Positions 25,681 to 36,473 of a stretch of DNA of 64,000 nucleotides are shown here, piece by piece (the first letter of the stretch is position 1; each line of letters opens with the position of its first letter). The notes beneath the pieces are model-generated. The model ran no database searches. It was given only the letters and a program-made list of their open reading frames with translations, and was not told the DNA's origin. Position numbers and translations under genes: made by a program. Origin of the DNA: Armatimonadota bacterium (GTDB taxonomy: Bacteria; Armatimonadota; UBA5829; DSUL01); NCBI GenBank assembly GCA_025998755.1, contig AP024674.1, positions 2,124,162 to 2,188,161 on the forward strand, written 5' to 3'.

Positions 25681-26856
25681 ATGCGGCTGGAGGATTGGTA
25701 CAAATACGTCGAACAGCTCGAGAAAGGGCAACAGGAGGTGACTTCTCCTGAGCAGCCTGCGGTGCCCCCGGAAAAGGCATCCGCAGAAGCAACTGCGGCC
25801 GGTCTGGCTGAACAGTCCCCCGCACACAGCGCTCCGCCCACGCGATCCGTCGAGCGGAGCGAAGACGACGCTCCAGCCCTGACAGGCAGCCTGTTCGAGA
25901 GGGATGTGGTGCTTGCCCGGCCGATTCCACCATCGGCAGCGTCTTCTGCGGCTCCGGCGTCCGAGGCATCGCCCGTCCCACCCATCACCCCGGGGGATCT
26001 GGACATTCCGGAGATAGAGGAGTTCCTTCCCTTCCTGAAAGAAACGGACGGGAAGGATGCCGTAAAGCCCGAGGCGGCTGCCGCTCCCGCACAGCCACCT
26101 GTGACGACGGCCAAGCCATCTGCGGCACCGGCGCCGTCCATCGCTCCGGAAGCCGCCACGGGAGGGAGAATTGGCGGAGATGCCTCCACTCAGGGCACCC
26201 GCCAGCCAGCCACGCCGGTCCAGAAGCCGTCGCCTGAGTCCGCTGCGGCGACTCCAGAACATAAAGCGACTCCCGCTCCGGCAACGCCGCCCACGGGAAC
26301 GGCCGCTCAGGCCGAGCAGCCTGCCGTGCGTAAGTCACCTGAGGAGAGAATAGAGAAGCCCGTGCCGCCCCCTGCTACGCAACCGGCAGGCGCGGCCAAG
26401 GCTCCGGCCACGGCCGCAAGGCCGCAGAGACCGGCGCCGCGGCCAGCCCCGGCGGCCCCGCCGGTCCGGGAGGCCGGGGTGGAGGAAGAAGAACAGGCGG
26501 CGGAGCCGGTCTGGAACCGTTTGCCCGCGCATCTGCAGGCATTCGCCAGCATGCAGGTGGAGGAGGTGGCCCAGCGATCCTACAAACGCGGCTTCCGCGA
26601 GTCGCGCCAGGAGCTGCTGGCGCGGCTGCTGGATCCGCCTCTGTCGCTCGAGGAAGCGGCGCGCATCCTGAACGTGTGTCCCACCACCGTGCGCCGCTAC
26701 ACAAACCGCGGGCTTCTGCCGCACTTCCGCACGGCGGGCAATCAGAGGCGGTTCCGATTCAGCGACATCGTGGCTTTCATGGAATCCCAGCAGAACGCAG
26801 GCCGCAGGAAGCGCGTCCGGAGGACGGGGGACGAGACTGAGAACGCCGATTCCTGA
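25681..26856 (+). CDS. Pro/Ala-rich protein with C-terminal MerR/excisionase-type HTH
   Basis: A 391-residue protein. The N-terminus MRLEDWYKYVEQLEKGQQEV is a short amphipathic helix. Residues ~20-280 are low-complexity, rich in proline, alanine and acidic residues, with one short conserved-looking island, DIPEIEEFLPFLKET. Residues ~285-320 are helical (LPAHLQAFASMQVEEVAQRS). The C-terminus holds a helix-turn-helix of MerR/excisionase type: LSLEEAARILNVCPTTVRRY then GLLPHFRT and RRFRFSDIVAFMES. It likely binds DNA through that domain while the long flexible region tethers it to a partner. It begins 97 bases after queA with GGAGG upstream. Targets are unknown. Confidence 0.8.
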   Translation: MRLEDWYKYVEQLEKGQQEVTSPEQPAVPPEKASAEATAAGLAEQSPAHSAPPTRSVERSEDDAPALTGSLFERDVVLARPIPPSAASSAAPASEASPVPPITPGDLDIPEIEEFLPFLKETDGKDAVKPEAAAAPAQPPVTTAKPSAAPAPSIAPEAATGGRIGGDASTQGTRQPATPVQKPSPESAAATPEHKATPAPATPPTGTAAQAEQPAVRKSPEERIEKPVPPPATQPAGAAKAPATAARPQRPAPRPAPAAPPVREAGVEEEEQAAEPVWNRLPAHLQAFASMQVEEVAQRSYKRGFRESRQELLARLLDPPLSLEEAARILNVCPTTVRRYTNRGLLPHFRTAGNQRRFRFSDIVAFMESQQNAGRRKRVRRTGDETENADS

Positions 26857-26877
26857 CAGGCAGCGGGTGGGTCCCGT

Positions 26878-28029
26878 TTGAAAATCGCGGTCTTTTCCGA
26901 GAGCTTCGAGCCGGTCATCAATGGAGTCTCCGTCTCCATCTCGCTTCTGGCAGGCCGGCTGGAGGCTCTGGGGCACGAGGTCTATTGCTTCGCGCCGCGC
27001 TATCCCGGTCATACGGACGCATCTCCCAGGGTGTTCCGCTTTCCCAGCGTGCGCGCGCCCGGTGTTCCGGATTATCCTCTGGCCCTCCCGTGGAGCGGCG
27101 GGCTGTTCCGCGTGTTCCGGGATCTGGCCCCGGACGTGGTGCACACGCACACGCCGTTCGCGCTGGGACTGCGCGGACAGAAGTGGGCCGCCAAGCTGGG
27201 GATCCCTCTCGTGTCCACCAACCACACGCTCTATACGGAGTATGTCCACTACATCCGCCCGGTCCCGCCGGCGTTGATGCGCTTCCTCGCCGTCTGGTGG
27301 ATGCGGCGCTATTACAACCGCTGCCACCACGTTATCGTTCCGAGCGCTGCCACCGGGCGCAGGCTGGAGTCCTACGGGGTGCGCACGCCCTGGACCGCCA
27401 TCCCCACGGGGATCTCCTTCCCAGATGCTCCGGAGGGAGTGGACGGGCGAAGCGTAGTCGGGGCGTCTGCGGACGAGAGGATCCTGCTGTATCTGGGACG
27501 CATCGCGCGGGAGAAGAATCTGGATCTCCTGCTGGACGCCTTCCGCATCATCTCAAACAGGGTGGCATCCGCGCGGCTGGTGGTGGTGGGCGGAGGGCCG
27601 TATCTGGAGCGATGCCGGGAGCGAACGGCCGGCATGCGCCTGAACGGGCGGGTCACCTTCACCGGCCCGTTGCCGCGGGAAGTGCTGCCCGCGGTGTTCC
27701 GCGCCGCGGATCTGTTCCTCTTCCCCTCGACCACTGAGACCCAGGGACTGGTGGTGGGCGAAGCCGCCCTGCACGGCCTGCCGTGTGTGGCCGTGGATGC
27801 CGGAGGAACGCCGGAGTTCGTCCGGCACGGCGAGACCGGCCTGCTGGTGCGGCCGGATGCGCAGGAGTTCGCGGCCGCGGCGCTGGAGCTGCTGGAGGAC
27901 CGGGAGCGCAGGGAGGCATTCTCGCGCGCCGCCCGGGATTTCGCTGCCACGCTTACCGTGGATGGGATGGCTCGCAGGGTTCTGGAAGTTTACCAAAAGG
28001 TGACAGGGGAGCGAGGCGCGGGCTCTTGA
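26878..28029 (+). CDS. Glycosyltransferase family 4 protein
   Basis: A 383-residue GT-B glycosyltransferase. The N-domain begins KIAVFSESFEPVINGVSVSI and includes DVVHTHTPFALGL; the C-domain carries LLYLGRIAREKNLDLLLDAF, LVVVGGGPYLERC and the donor-site motif SVVEG-like region LFPSTTETQGLVVGEAALHG followed by GLPCVAVDAGGTPEF. The closest named types are alpha-mannosyl or glucuronosyl-diglyceride transferases (MgtA/GtfA-like), so a membrane glycolipid product is plausible, but substrate is unproven. Translation starts at TTG 26878. The DedA-like membrane protein gene follows closely. Confidence 0.92.
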   Translation: MKIAVFSESFEPVINGVSVSISLLAGRLEALGHEVYCFAPRYPGHTDASPRVFRFPSVRAPGVPDYPLALPWSGGLFRVFRDLAPDVVHTHTPFALGLRGQKWAAKLGIPLVSTNHTLYTEYVHYIRPVPPALMRFLAVWWMRRYYNRCHHVIVPSAATGRRLESYGVRTPWTAIPTGISFPDAPEGVDGRSVVGASADERILLYLGRIAREKNLDLLLDAFRIISNRVASARLVVVGGGPYLERCRERTAGMRLNGRVTFTGPLPREVLPAVFRAADLFLFPSTTETQGLVVGEAALHGLPCVAVDAGGTPEFVRHGETGLLVRPDAQEFAAAALELLEDRERREAFSRAARDFAATLTVDGMARRVLEVYQKVTGERGAGS

Positions 28030-28086
28030 TGGACGGCGGATGTAAGGCATATCCTGCAGAATACACGAAGAGGAAGGATTGAGGAT

Positions 28087-28710
28087 TTGCTGAAGCGGCT
28101 GGCTACTGCGCCTTCGCGCGCGATGCGTGCTCTGTATGACTGGACCATCGGATGGTCGCGCACGCGCCATGCCCCGTGGGCGCTGTTCGGGATCGCCTTC
28201 GCGGAAAGCTCCTTCTTCCCCGTCCCCCCCGATGTGCTGCTTATTCCCATGGCCCTGGCTGCCCCCCGGCGGTGGTGGTTGACGGCTCTCATCTGCACCG
28301 CCGGATCGGTGGCGGGCGCAGCGCTTGGCTATTATATCGGGCTTGCATTCTACGAGACGGTGGGCGTGCGAATCGTGGACTTCTATGACCTTCACGCCGC
28401 GATGGAGACCGTGGGGCGGAAGTACTCGGAGAACGCATTCGCTGCTGTCTTCACCGCCGCGTTCACGCCCATTCCGTTCAAGGTGTTCACCATCGCTGGT
28501 GGAGTATTCCAGATCCCCCTGCCAATGCTGCTGGCGGGCTCGGTGGTGGGGCGTGCCGGGCGGTTCTTCCTGGTGGCCGGACTGCTGCGGCTCTTCGGTG
28601 AGCCGGTGCAGCGCTTTATCGAAAAGTATTTCGATATTCTGTCGCTCGTCTTTGTGGCCCTGCTGATCGGCGGGTTCGTGGTGGTAAAGATGATGGGCGG
28701 AGGGCACTAG
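28087..28710 (+). CDS. DedA/YqaA (SNARE-associated/VTT) family membrane protein
   Basis: A 207-residue membrane protein with four to five hydrophobic segments. FAESSFFPVPPDVLLIPMAL and FTAAFTPIPFKVFTIAGGVF are the two re-entrant loop motifs of the DedA/VTT domain, and SVVGRAGRFFLVAGLLRLFG is the characteristic arginine-containing helix. Homologues help recycle lipid carriers such as undecaprenyl phosphate and maintain envelope stability. It starts at TTG 28087. Location after a GT4 glycosyltransferase fits an envelope role. Confidence 0.88.
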   Translation: MLKRLATAPSRAMRALYDWTIGWSRTRHAPWALFGIAFAESSFFPVPPDVLLIPMALAAPRRWWLTALICTAGSVAGAALGYYIGLAFYETVGVRIVDFYDLHAAMETVGRKYSENAFAAVFTAAFTPIPFKVFTIAGGVFQIPLPMLLAGSVVGRAGRFFLVAGLLRLFGEPVQRFIEKYFDILSLVFVALLIGGFVVVKMMGGGH

Positions 28711-28720
28711 GGTTACCGCT

Positions 28721-29749
28721 ATGCAGCCAAGGCTCCAACGACGACCGTCACTGGCGGGCCGGCCGGAATCCGGCATCTTCCTGGCGCTTGTAGTGATGGT
28801 CGCCGTCGTCGCGGCGCTGAACCCCAGGGCCTTTTTTCAGTCTTACTCGCTGAATCTCTGGCTTTTCTCGCTGTCGCTCTACGGCATTCTTGCCATCGGC
28901 GAGATGCTGGTCGTTCTGACGGGAGGGATAGACCTCTCCCCCGGATCGCTCATTGCACTGATGGGGGTTCTCTCCGCGCTGGCGGTCAAGGCGCTGGTTG
29001 CAGCCGGTATGAACCCGGGGCTTGCCGTGGCGGTTGCAGTGGCGGCCACGCTGGCTGCCGGGGCGCTGATCGGGCTGGGACACGCATTCTATATCAACCG
29101 GCTGGGCGTGCCGCCGTTCATCATCACTCTGGGGACGCTTATCATCGCACGCGGTGTGGCGGAGCTGATCACGCGGGGAAGCACCATCAGCGGGCTGCCG
29201 GAGGAGTTCAAGGCCATCGGGGCGAACGGCTCTGCCCACGTTCCCGGCCTTCCGTTCTTGCCCGTGGCGGGAGTGATCTTCGCGGTCATCGCGGTGGCCG
29301 CCCATCTGCTGGCTCAGAAGACCCGCCTGGGGCGGCAGATCTACGCCGTGGGCGGCAACGCGGAGGCCGCCCGCCTGTCGGGGGTCAATGTGGAGGGTGT
29401 CCGAGCGTTCTGCTACGGGGCGAGCGCGGCAGCCGCGTCCCTGGCGGGCGTGCTGTACGCGTCCAGCGTCACCATCGGCGACCCGAAGGCCGGTCTGGCC
29501 TACGAACTTACGGCCATCGCCGCGGTGGTGATCGGCGGCACCAGCCTGATGGGTGGAGTGGGGACTGTGCCTGGCACCGTTCTGGGTGCGGCCATCATGA
29601 GCCTGCTTCCGCTGGGGCTCACATACATCCGCGTGGAGGCGTGGTGGCAATCCATCAGCACGGGCGCCGTGGTGGTGCTGGCTGTGACTGTGGACAGCAT
29701 CCGCCGCAGACGCCGGGAGGGCGCTCCCCGGCGGGGGGAGCAGGAATAG
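28721..29749 (+). CDS. Ribose-type ABC transporter permease
   Basis: A 342-residue permease of the RbsC/BPD_transp_2 family with 8-10 transmembrane helices. The motif IGEMLVVLTGGIDLSPGSLI is the family signature, and YAVGGNAEAARLSGVNVEGV is the cytoplasmic coupling loop that contacts the ATPase. The C-terminal IAAVVIGGTSLMGGVGTVPG is also conserved. It imports a pentose or similar sugar across the inner membrane. The matching binding protein follows, but no RbsA-type ATPase gene is nearby. It begins 10 bases after the DedA gene. Confidence 0.92.
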   Translation: MQPRLQRRPSLAGRPESGIFLALVVMVAVVAALNPRAFFQSYSLNLWLFSLSLYGILAIGEMLVVLTGGIDLSPGSLIALMGVLSALAVKALVAAGMNPGLAVAVAVAATLAAGALIGLGHAFYINRLGVPPFIITLGTLIIARGVAELITRGSTISGLPEEFKAIGANGSAHVPGLPFLPVAGVIFAVIAVAAHLLAQKTRLGRQIYAVGGNAEAARLSGVNVEGVRAFCYGASAAAASLAGVLYASSVTIGDPKAGLAYELTAIAAVVIGGTSLMGGVGTVPGTVLGAAIMSLLPLGLTYIRVEAWWQSISTGAVVVLAVTVDSIRRRRREGAPRRGEQE

Positions 29750-29826
29750 AACCTGCCGACGGGGAACTTTCCGCCAAACGCTGCGGGGACGCCCGTGCCC
29801 CGACGGTCGCGAAGGGAGCTTCGAAG

Positions 29827-30843
29827 ATGATGCTTCAAGTCCGGACGATGGCGATTGTGGCCGCGGCGGGTCTGATGCTTACCGGTTGTGCGCGGGAGGC
29901 GACGCCGCCTGCGGCTCCCGAAGGAGAATCCGGCACGGTCATCGGAGGGCTAGGCAAGTCCATCCATCCGTTCTGGGACCAGGTTGAAAAGGGCATGCGC
30001 GACGCCGCCGAGCCTCAGGGCATTCAGGTGGAGTTCTACGTCCCCACCAAGGAAGACGCCCGAAAGCAGGCCGAGAAGATCAAGAGCTGGGTGGCCGTGG
30101 GGGTTTCCGGCATACTGTTCGCAGCATCGGATCCGGAGACGGTGGGGCCGGCCATCAAGGACGCCACGGCACGCAACATTCCTTGCGTGGCCATGGACAC
30201 GGACGCTCCGGACAGCGGGCGGCTGGCCTACGTTGGCACCGACAACTATGAGGCCGGCAAGGTGGCCGCGCGCGTGCTGGGCGACCTGCTGAAGGGGAAG
30301 GGAAAGGTCTGCATCGCCACGGGGTCACTGACCGCGTCCAACTCCCTGGAGCGGATCCGGGGGTTCAAAGAGGTGCTGGCCAAGGATTACCCGGGCATCA
30401 CCGTGCTCCCGGAGATCCTGGTGGACAACGAGGACCGGGCGGTGGCGGAGCAGAAGGCGAAGGCCAAGATCGCCGCGGAGCCGGACCTTGCGGCGTTCTT
30501 CGGGGTGTATGCCCTGAACGGTCCGGCCTGCGCAAACGCGGTGAAGGGCGCGGGAAAGCAGGGGAAGATCCGGGTGGTGTGCTTCGATACGACTGCGGAG
30601 CACATGAATATGCTAAAATCCGGGATGATAGACGCCGCCGTGGGGCAGCGTCCGTATCTGATGGGCAAGAAAGGCCTGGAGCTGCTCGCGCTCGTCATCA
30701 AGAAGGGGCCGGAGGAGGCGCTCAAGGAGATGGGCGCGAAGAACGGCTCCATCGACACCGGCGTGGATGTGGTCCGCCGGGAAGATGTCGAGGAGTATCG
30801 GGCCAGGCTGAAAGACCTGGGCATCCCCGTGGAGGGCTGGTAA
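29827..30843 (+). CDS. Sugar ABC transporter substrate-binding lipoprotein (RbsB type)
   Basis: A 338-residue periplasmic binding protein of the type 1 fold. The N-terminus is a lipoprotein signal with lipobox LTGC (C21). The mature part contains [60 protein letters not shown] and [20 protein letters not shown], as in ribose/galactose binders. It would hand a sugar to the permease encoded 77 bases upstream. Start ATG 29827 is preceded by GGGAG; a longer frame upstream would run across the intergenic gap and lacks a family match. Confidence 0.92.
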   Translation: MMLQVRTMAIVAAAGLMLTGCAREATPPAAPEGESGTVIGGLGKSIHPFWDQVEKGMRDAAEPQGIQVEFYVPTKEDARKQAEKIKSWVAVGVSGILFAASDPETVGPAIKDATARNIPCVAMDTDAPDSGRLAYVGTDNYEAGKVAARVLGDLLKGKGKVCIATGSLTASNSLERIRGFKEVLAKDYPGITVLPEILVDNEDRAVAEQKAKAKIAAEPDLAAFFGVYALNGPACANAVKGAGKQGKIRVVCFDTTAEHMNMLKSGMIDAAVGQRPYLMGKKGLELLALVIKKGPEEALKEMGAKNGSIDTGVDVVRREDVEEYRARLKDLGIPVEGW

Positions 30844-30895
30844 AGGCGGAAAGCCGTTTTGCGTGAGCCTTCAGGTAGGAGGCCAGAAGGCGACC

Positions 30896-33800
30896 TTGAG
30901 ACTGAAGAAGATACAGATCCGCGGGTTCAAGACCTTCGCGGATACCACGGAGATTGAGTTTACGCCAGGGATTACGGCGGTCGTCGGGCCGAACGGCTCA
31001 GGGCAAGAGCAACATCTCCGACGCCATCGCGTGGGTGATGGGCGAGACCAACGTCCGCAACCTGCGCGCCACCCGCACCGAGGACGTCATCTTCAACGGC
31101 AGCGCCGCCCGAAAGCCGGTGGGGCTGGCCGAAGTCACCCTCACACTGGACAACTCCAGCGGCAGGCTGCCCATCGGCTTCTCCGAGGTGACCATCACCC
31201 GGCGCGCCTTCCGCTCCGGCGATAGCGAATACTTCATCAACAAAGTCCCCTGCCGTCTGCGCGACATCTATGAGCTGTTCCTGGACTCCGGCGCGGGTGG
31301 CGGGGCGTACTCCATGATCAGCCAGGGCGAGGTGGACGCGCTGCTGACCGGCAAACCGGAGGATCGCCGGGAGCTGCTGGAGGAGGCCGCCGGCGTCAAG
31401 AAGTACCGCCACCGCCGCAACGAGACCTGCCGCAAGCTGGAGCACACCCGCGAGAACCTCTCGCGCGTGGACGACATCATGAACGAGCTCCAGGCGCAGA
31501 TGGAGCCTCTGGCGGAGCAGGCGGAGAAGGCCATCCGCTACCGCGAGCTGACCACCCGGCTCCGGGAGATCGAGGTGGGGCTGCTGGTCTCCCGCGTGCA
31601 GACGCTGAACGGCGAGATCGAGGAGTGGCGCTCACGCGACGGCGAACTGCGGGACGAGTTGGCCGCTCTGGAGCGGCGCATCATCGAGCAGACGCAGGAG
31701 GAGGAGCGCTGCTCGGAATCGGCGCGGAAGGCTCGCGAGGAGCTGGAGGCGGCTCACGAGACCCTGTCGCGGGCTCAGAGCCGGGCCGAGCGGCTGCGGT
31801 CGGACCTGGCGCTGGCGCAGGCGCGCAGACAGTCCGCCGAGGAGACGCGCCGACGTCTGACGCTGGAGATCGCAAGCCTGTCCTCACGCGTGCAGGAGCT
31901 TGCAGGAGCGCTCGTCCCGTTCCGGGGAGGAACTGCAGGAAGTGCTTGCCCGGCGGTCCGACCCTTGAGGAAGAGGTCCGCAGGGCGCGGGAGATGAGCG
32001 ACGGGGTGGCGGCGAAACTGGCGGACTGCGAGGAGGAGCTTGCCCGCCACGAGTCCGGCGCCCGCGGACTGGCGGAGGACAAGGCAGCTCAGCGGAGCCG
32101 CCTGGAGAGCTGCCGGGCGCGGATGCGACAGCTCGAAGAGGAGGCTACCGCGCTTCTGAGGCGGCAGGCGGAGCTTGAGGAGCGCCGGGGGCAGCGTTCG
32201 GCGGAGGCCGGGGAGGCTTCAGGCTGCCGCCGCTGGCCTGGAGGAGCGCCTGCGGACTCTGGACCGCGAACTGGAGCAGGCGCGCTCGGCGGCCGAGCGG
32301 CTTGCTGCAAGCCTGCGTGACGAAAGCGCGCGCTCTGGAGGAGATCACGCGGGAACATCTGGAGCAGTCCAGCCGCCTGAAGACCCTCAAGCAGATGCAG
32401 GAGGCAGGCGAAGGTCTGTATGCGGGCGTGCGCGCGGTACTTGCGGCATCCCGGCAGGGACGCCTGCAACGTGGGTATGCCATGGTGGCTGACGTCCTGG
32501 AGGTCCCCGACCACCTGGATCATGCTATCGAAGCGGCTCTGGGCGGAGCGCTTCAGGATATCGCGGTGCGCGATTTCAGCCTGGTGCGGGAGGCGATCGA
32601 ATACCTGAAGCAGGGCGGGCACGGCCGGGCGACGTTTTTGCCGATGGACCGTCTGGAGCGCCCGGAAGTGCTGCCCGCGGAAAGGCTGCGCGGCGAAAAA
32701 GGCATTGTGGGCTGCGCCTACGATCTCGTGGGATTCGCCCCGGAGTATGAGCCCGTGGCGCGGCTGCTGCTCGCGCGCGTGCTTGTGGCGGAGGACCTGG
32801 ACAGCGCGGCGGAGGCCGCGCGCAGGATGCGGGGATGGTCCAAGATCGTCACACTGGACGGGGAGCTGCTGCTGCCGAGCGGCGCGGTGACCGGCGGCAG
32901 CCGTCCGAGACGCGGCCCCGGCCTTACGGAGCGGCGCCGGGAGATCGCCGCGTTGGAAGGGAGCGTGCGGGATCTGGAGCGGCGCAGGCGCGAGTGCGAA
33001 GCCCGTGTGGCGGACGTGAAGGACCGCCTGGAGCGCGAGACTCACCGGACCGGCGAGCTGCAGAAGCAAGCCGGGGAAGCGCGGCTGGCGCTCACACGCA
33101 TCGCTGGGGCAAGGGACGCCGCGCTCAATGCCCTTCGTGAACTGGAGGATAGCTCCCGCGAGCTGGCTGTCAGACTGGAGGCGTGCTCCCGGGCTCGCCA
33201 GCAGACTCAGGACGAGATCCGCATGCTGGAGGCCATGCTTTCAGACTCGGATGCCGCGGGAGATGAACTGGAAGCCCTGCTGGAGGCGCGACGCTCGGAA
33301 GTGGCGGCGCTGCGCGCGGAAGCTGCCGCCGCGATGCGTTCCCTTCAGGAGACGGCGGCAGAGCTTTCGGCGGCCGCTGAGCGGGAGCGTGCCCTGAAGC
33401 AGGCGGCGGCAGCCCTGGAAGAGGACCTCAACAGGACACGGAGCCTTCTGGAGGAACGCAGGCGCGAACTGGAGGCCGGCGGCGATGCCGGTGAGAGGGA
33501 CGCGCTGGAGCTGGAGGAGCTTGCTCAGCGGGCCGACGAGGCGGCCGCCGAGATGGAAGCGCGGCAGGTAGAGCTGATGCAGGCTCAGTCGCGGGCTCAA
33601 AAGCTTTTGAACGCTCTGGAAGACGTTTCCCGCGCGCTGCGCGAAAGCCGCGAGCGTTCCGCTGGGCTGGCTTCCGAACTGCACGAGCTGGAGCTTGCCC
33701 TGGCGCGGGGCGAGGCCGAGATGGCCCAGATGCTGGAACGGCTCTGGGATGAATATGAGATCACCCGCAACGACGCCCTCACCTGGCCGGAGCCCCTTCT

Positions 33801-34455
33801 GGTGAAGCACGGGACGGCTGCGGAAGTGGCGCGGCTGCGCCGGGAGATCCGCGCGATGGGAGAGGTGAACACCGGTGCGGTGGCCGAGTTCGAGCGCGTC
33901 CGTGAGCGCTGGGAGTTCCTGGCTTCCCAGCGGGCGGACCTGGAGGAGGCGGAACGGGATCTGCTGCAGGCCATCCGGGAGATTGACGACAGCACGCGCG
34001 GGCTGTTCATGGAGACGTTCGAGCGGGTGCAGCAGCATTTCGCCGAGGTGTTCACAATGCTCTTTGGCGGGGGGGTGGCCCGGTTGGAACTGACCCAACC
34101 GGAAAACCTGCTGGAGACGGGCGTCGAGGTTTTTGTGCAGCCTCCAGGCAAGACGCTGCAGAATATGAATCTGCTATCCGGTGGGGAAAAGGCGCTGACC
34201 GCGCAGGCGCTCCTGTTCGCCCTGATGCGCGTCAAACCCAGCCCGTTCTGTGTTCTGGACGAGGTGGACGCTCCGCTGGATGACGCCAATGTGGTCCGCT
34301 TCGCCGAGCTGGTTCGCCAATATGCGCGGGACTCTCAGTTCATCGTCATCACTCACAACCGTGCTACAATGGAAGCCGCGGATGTGCTCTACGGCGTCAC
34401 CATGCGCGAACCCGGCATCTCCAGCCTCTACAGCGCGAAGCTCTCCGACGTCTGA
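30896..34455 (+). pseudogene. smc: Chromosome segregation protein SMC, interrupted by several +1 frameshifts
   Basis: The two ends are clearly [22 protein letters not shown] and VVGPNGSG at the start, and LLSGGEKALTAQALLFALMR with FCVLDEVDAPLDDANVVRF at the end; coiled coils and the hinge (RGYAMVADVLEVPDHLDHAI onward) lie between. The reading frame breaks first inside Walker A, where one extra G in 31001-31003 turns GSGKSN into another frame. Further +1 shifts fall near 31902, 31962-31964 (CCC), 32210-32213 (GGGG) and 32321-32336. From ~32330 the last ~710 codons are intact. SMC is normally essential for chromosome organisation, so base-calling errors are as likely as a true pseudogene. The start is probably TTG 30896. 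Confidence 0.85.
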
Positions 34456-34492
34456 GTAGCCGCCGCGGACGCCGCAGGAGGAGTTTCAAGAC

Positions 34493-35122
34493 TTGACCGG
34501 GACACAGGGACTGCTTCTGAAAACGGGAGACCGCGTGGTCTTTTTCGGGGACAGCATCACCGCCGCGGACCCGGGATATGTCAGCTTCATCCGGGAGATG
34601 CTGGATAATCTCTACCCGGAGCGCCGCATCGAGATCGTCAACAAGGGTATCGGAGGCAACAAGGTCACCGACCTGCTGGAGCGCGTGGACCGGGATGTGC
34701 TTGCGCTGGAGCCGGACTGGGTGAGCATCGCCATCGGCATCAACGACGTGTGGCACGGCCCAAACGGCACTCCCATAGACGTTTTCCGCCTTGTTTACGA
34801 GGAGCTTCTGGACCGCATTGCGCAAGGGTCGCGCGCCCGAGTGGTGCTCTGCACGCCGTCCATCATCGAAGAAGATCCGGAGAGTGAACTAAACATCCAG
34901 CTCCGCCCGTATGTGGAGGCTGTCCGCGAAATCGGGCAGCGACGGGGGCTGCTAGTGGTTCCCATCCGTGAGGCGTTTCTGTCCGCGCTGGAGCGCGCAC
35001 GGCAGACCACGCAGAGGTCATTGTTCACCACGGACGGAGTCCATCTGAATCAGGCCGGCAACACGCTTTTCGGGACCACCTGGCTGAAGGCGCTCGGGGC
35101 CTTCGGCGACCTGCTGCCCTGA
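34493..35122 (+). CDS. SGNH/GDSL-family hydrolase
   Basis: A 209-residue esterase-like protein. Block I is VVFFGDSITAADP with nucleophile S21, block III is GINDVWHGP with the oxyanion asparagine, and block V is TDGVHLNQAGN with the catalytic Asp and His. No signal peptide is present, so it is probably cytoplasmic. Likely substrates are acetylated sugars or short esters. It starts at TTG 34493 behind AGGAGG. Its stop overlaps the start of the following MFS transporter by one base, so a linked sugar-uptake and deacetylation role is plausible. Confidence 0.9.
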   Translation: MTGTQGLLLKTGDRVVFFGDSITAADPGYVSFIREMLDNLYPERRIEIVNKGIGGNKVTDLLERVDRDVLALEPDWVSIAIGINDVWHGPNGTPIDVFRLVYEELLDRIAQGSRARVVLCTPSIIEEDPESELNIQLRPYVEAVREIGQRRGLLVVPIREAFLSALERARQTTQRSLFTTDGVHLNQAGNTLFGTTWLKALGAFGDLLP

Positions 35123-36417
35123 TGACGCAGCACGCGACTCCCCCCGGCCGGTCCACCGGACCGCCGTCGCCCACCCTCAGGGATTATCTCGGCGTCAGCC
35201 TGTTCTGGCTGGCGCTGTCGTTTTTCTGGGGTGCCATGCTGGTAATGGTGCTGCCGTTCCGCGCGGAGGAGCTGTTCGGGACGGTGGGCAAGGACGCGGC
35301 CCTGGCCAGACTTCTCAGCATCGGAGCAGCGGTGGCGGCCGTCACTCAGGTGCTGTCCGGCGCCTTGAGCGACGCGGCAGGGTTCCGCTGGGGGCGGCGA
35401 AGGCCGTACATGCTGGCAGGCACGGTGGCGGCGACCGCCGCGTTGCTGCTCTTTCCGTCCGCAGAGAATATGGCTCAGTTGCTGGCGTGCTACGTGGCCA
35501 TCCAGTTTTTGCTGAACATCGCCATTGGGCCGTACCAGGCGCTGATTCCGGATCTCATTCCCCTGGCGCATCACGGACGCGCATCGGCATTCATGGGGGT
35601 GTGGGCGCTTCTGGGCCGGATCGGCGGTCCGGCGGTGGCGGCGGTGCTGCTTGCGCGGCCGGACGGGCTCTCGCAGGTCATCATCGTCTTCGCCATGCTG
35701 CTGAACGGCTTTATGCTGGTGAACCTGGCCCTCATCCGCGAGCCACCCTCCAGCGGCCGGAGGTCCGGATTCCGTGATACCCTGCGTCGGATGCTGCAGA
35801 TACCGCTGCGGCCCTATCCGGGCTTCGTCTGGATCCTGATCTCCCGTTTCGGGATTATGATGGGGCTGTATACGGTGATGTTCTGCCTGCTGTATTACGT
35901 CCGCTACTCGCTGGGCGTGGGCGGCGAGGCCGAATCGCTGGCCGTGGTTCGGAACTTCATGGTGCTTTCCACCCTGACCGGCCTGGCAGGCGCGGTGGCT
36001 GGAGGCATGATCAGCGACCGCATCCGCAAGGTGCGTGTGCTCTACGTCTCCAACTCCGTTTGCGTCGCCGCGGGACTGGCCTTCCTGATGGTTCCCGATG
36101 TCAGCTTCGCCTACTGGGCGGTGGCGCTGTTCGGCGTGGGGATGGGAGCATTCCAGTCCGTGGACTGGGCGCTTGGCTGCAACCTGCTGCCGGAGCACGC
36201 GCCGGCCAAGTATCTCGGCGTATGGGGGATGTCCGACACCATCCCGCAGGTCATCGCGCCGCTGATCGCCGGGCCGGTGGCCATCGCCTTCAACCGGCCG
36301 GACGAGCCAGGCCTGGGGTACCGGGTGCTGATGGTGGTGGCGATGGTGTATTTCATCCTGGGAACCCTCGCCCTGACTCGCATCCGGGAGCGGACACCGC
36401 CGGGAATGCGCGGCTAG
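35122..36417 (+). CDS. MFS transporter (GPH/SLC45-like)
   Basis: A 431-residue, 12-helix major facilitator protein. FRWGRRRPYMLAGTVAATAA between helices 2 and 3 matches the GxxxDrxGRR-type loop of sugar:cation symporters and SLC45-like transporters, and IGPYQALIPDLIPLAHHGRA is a typical helix 4-5 segment. A matching WALGCNLLPEHAPAKYLGVW lies in the second half. It probably carries a sugar. Its start overlaps the SGNH hydrolase stop by one base (TGATG), indicating coupling. Confidence 0.88.
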   Translation: MTQHATPPGRSTGPPSPTLRDYLGVSLFWLALSFFWGAMLVMVLPFRAEELFGTVGKDAALARLLSIGAAVAAVTQVLSGALSDAAGFRWGRRRPYMLAGTVAATAALLLFPSAENMAQLLACYVAIQFLLNIAIGPYQALIPDLIPLAHHGRASAFMGVWALLGRIGGPAVAAVLLARPDGLSQVIIVFAMLLNGFMLVNLALIREPPSSGRRSGFRDTLRRMLQIPLRPYPGFVWILISRFGIMMGLYTVMFCLLYYVRYSLGVGGEAESLAVVRNFMVLSTLTGLAGAVAGGMISDRIRKVRVLYVSNSVCVAAGLAFLMVPDVSFAYWAVALFGVGMGAFQSVDWALGCNLLPEHAPAKYLGVWGMSDTIPQVIAPLIAGPVAIAFNRPDEPGLGYRVLMVVAMVYFILGTLALTRIRERTPPGMRG

Positions 36418-36473
36418 TCTCTTCCCGCGCGTCGTTTTGCGACCTGTCCGCAGGGGCGTGTAAACTGCTTCCG

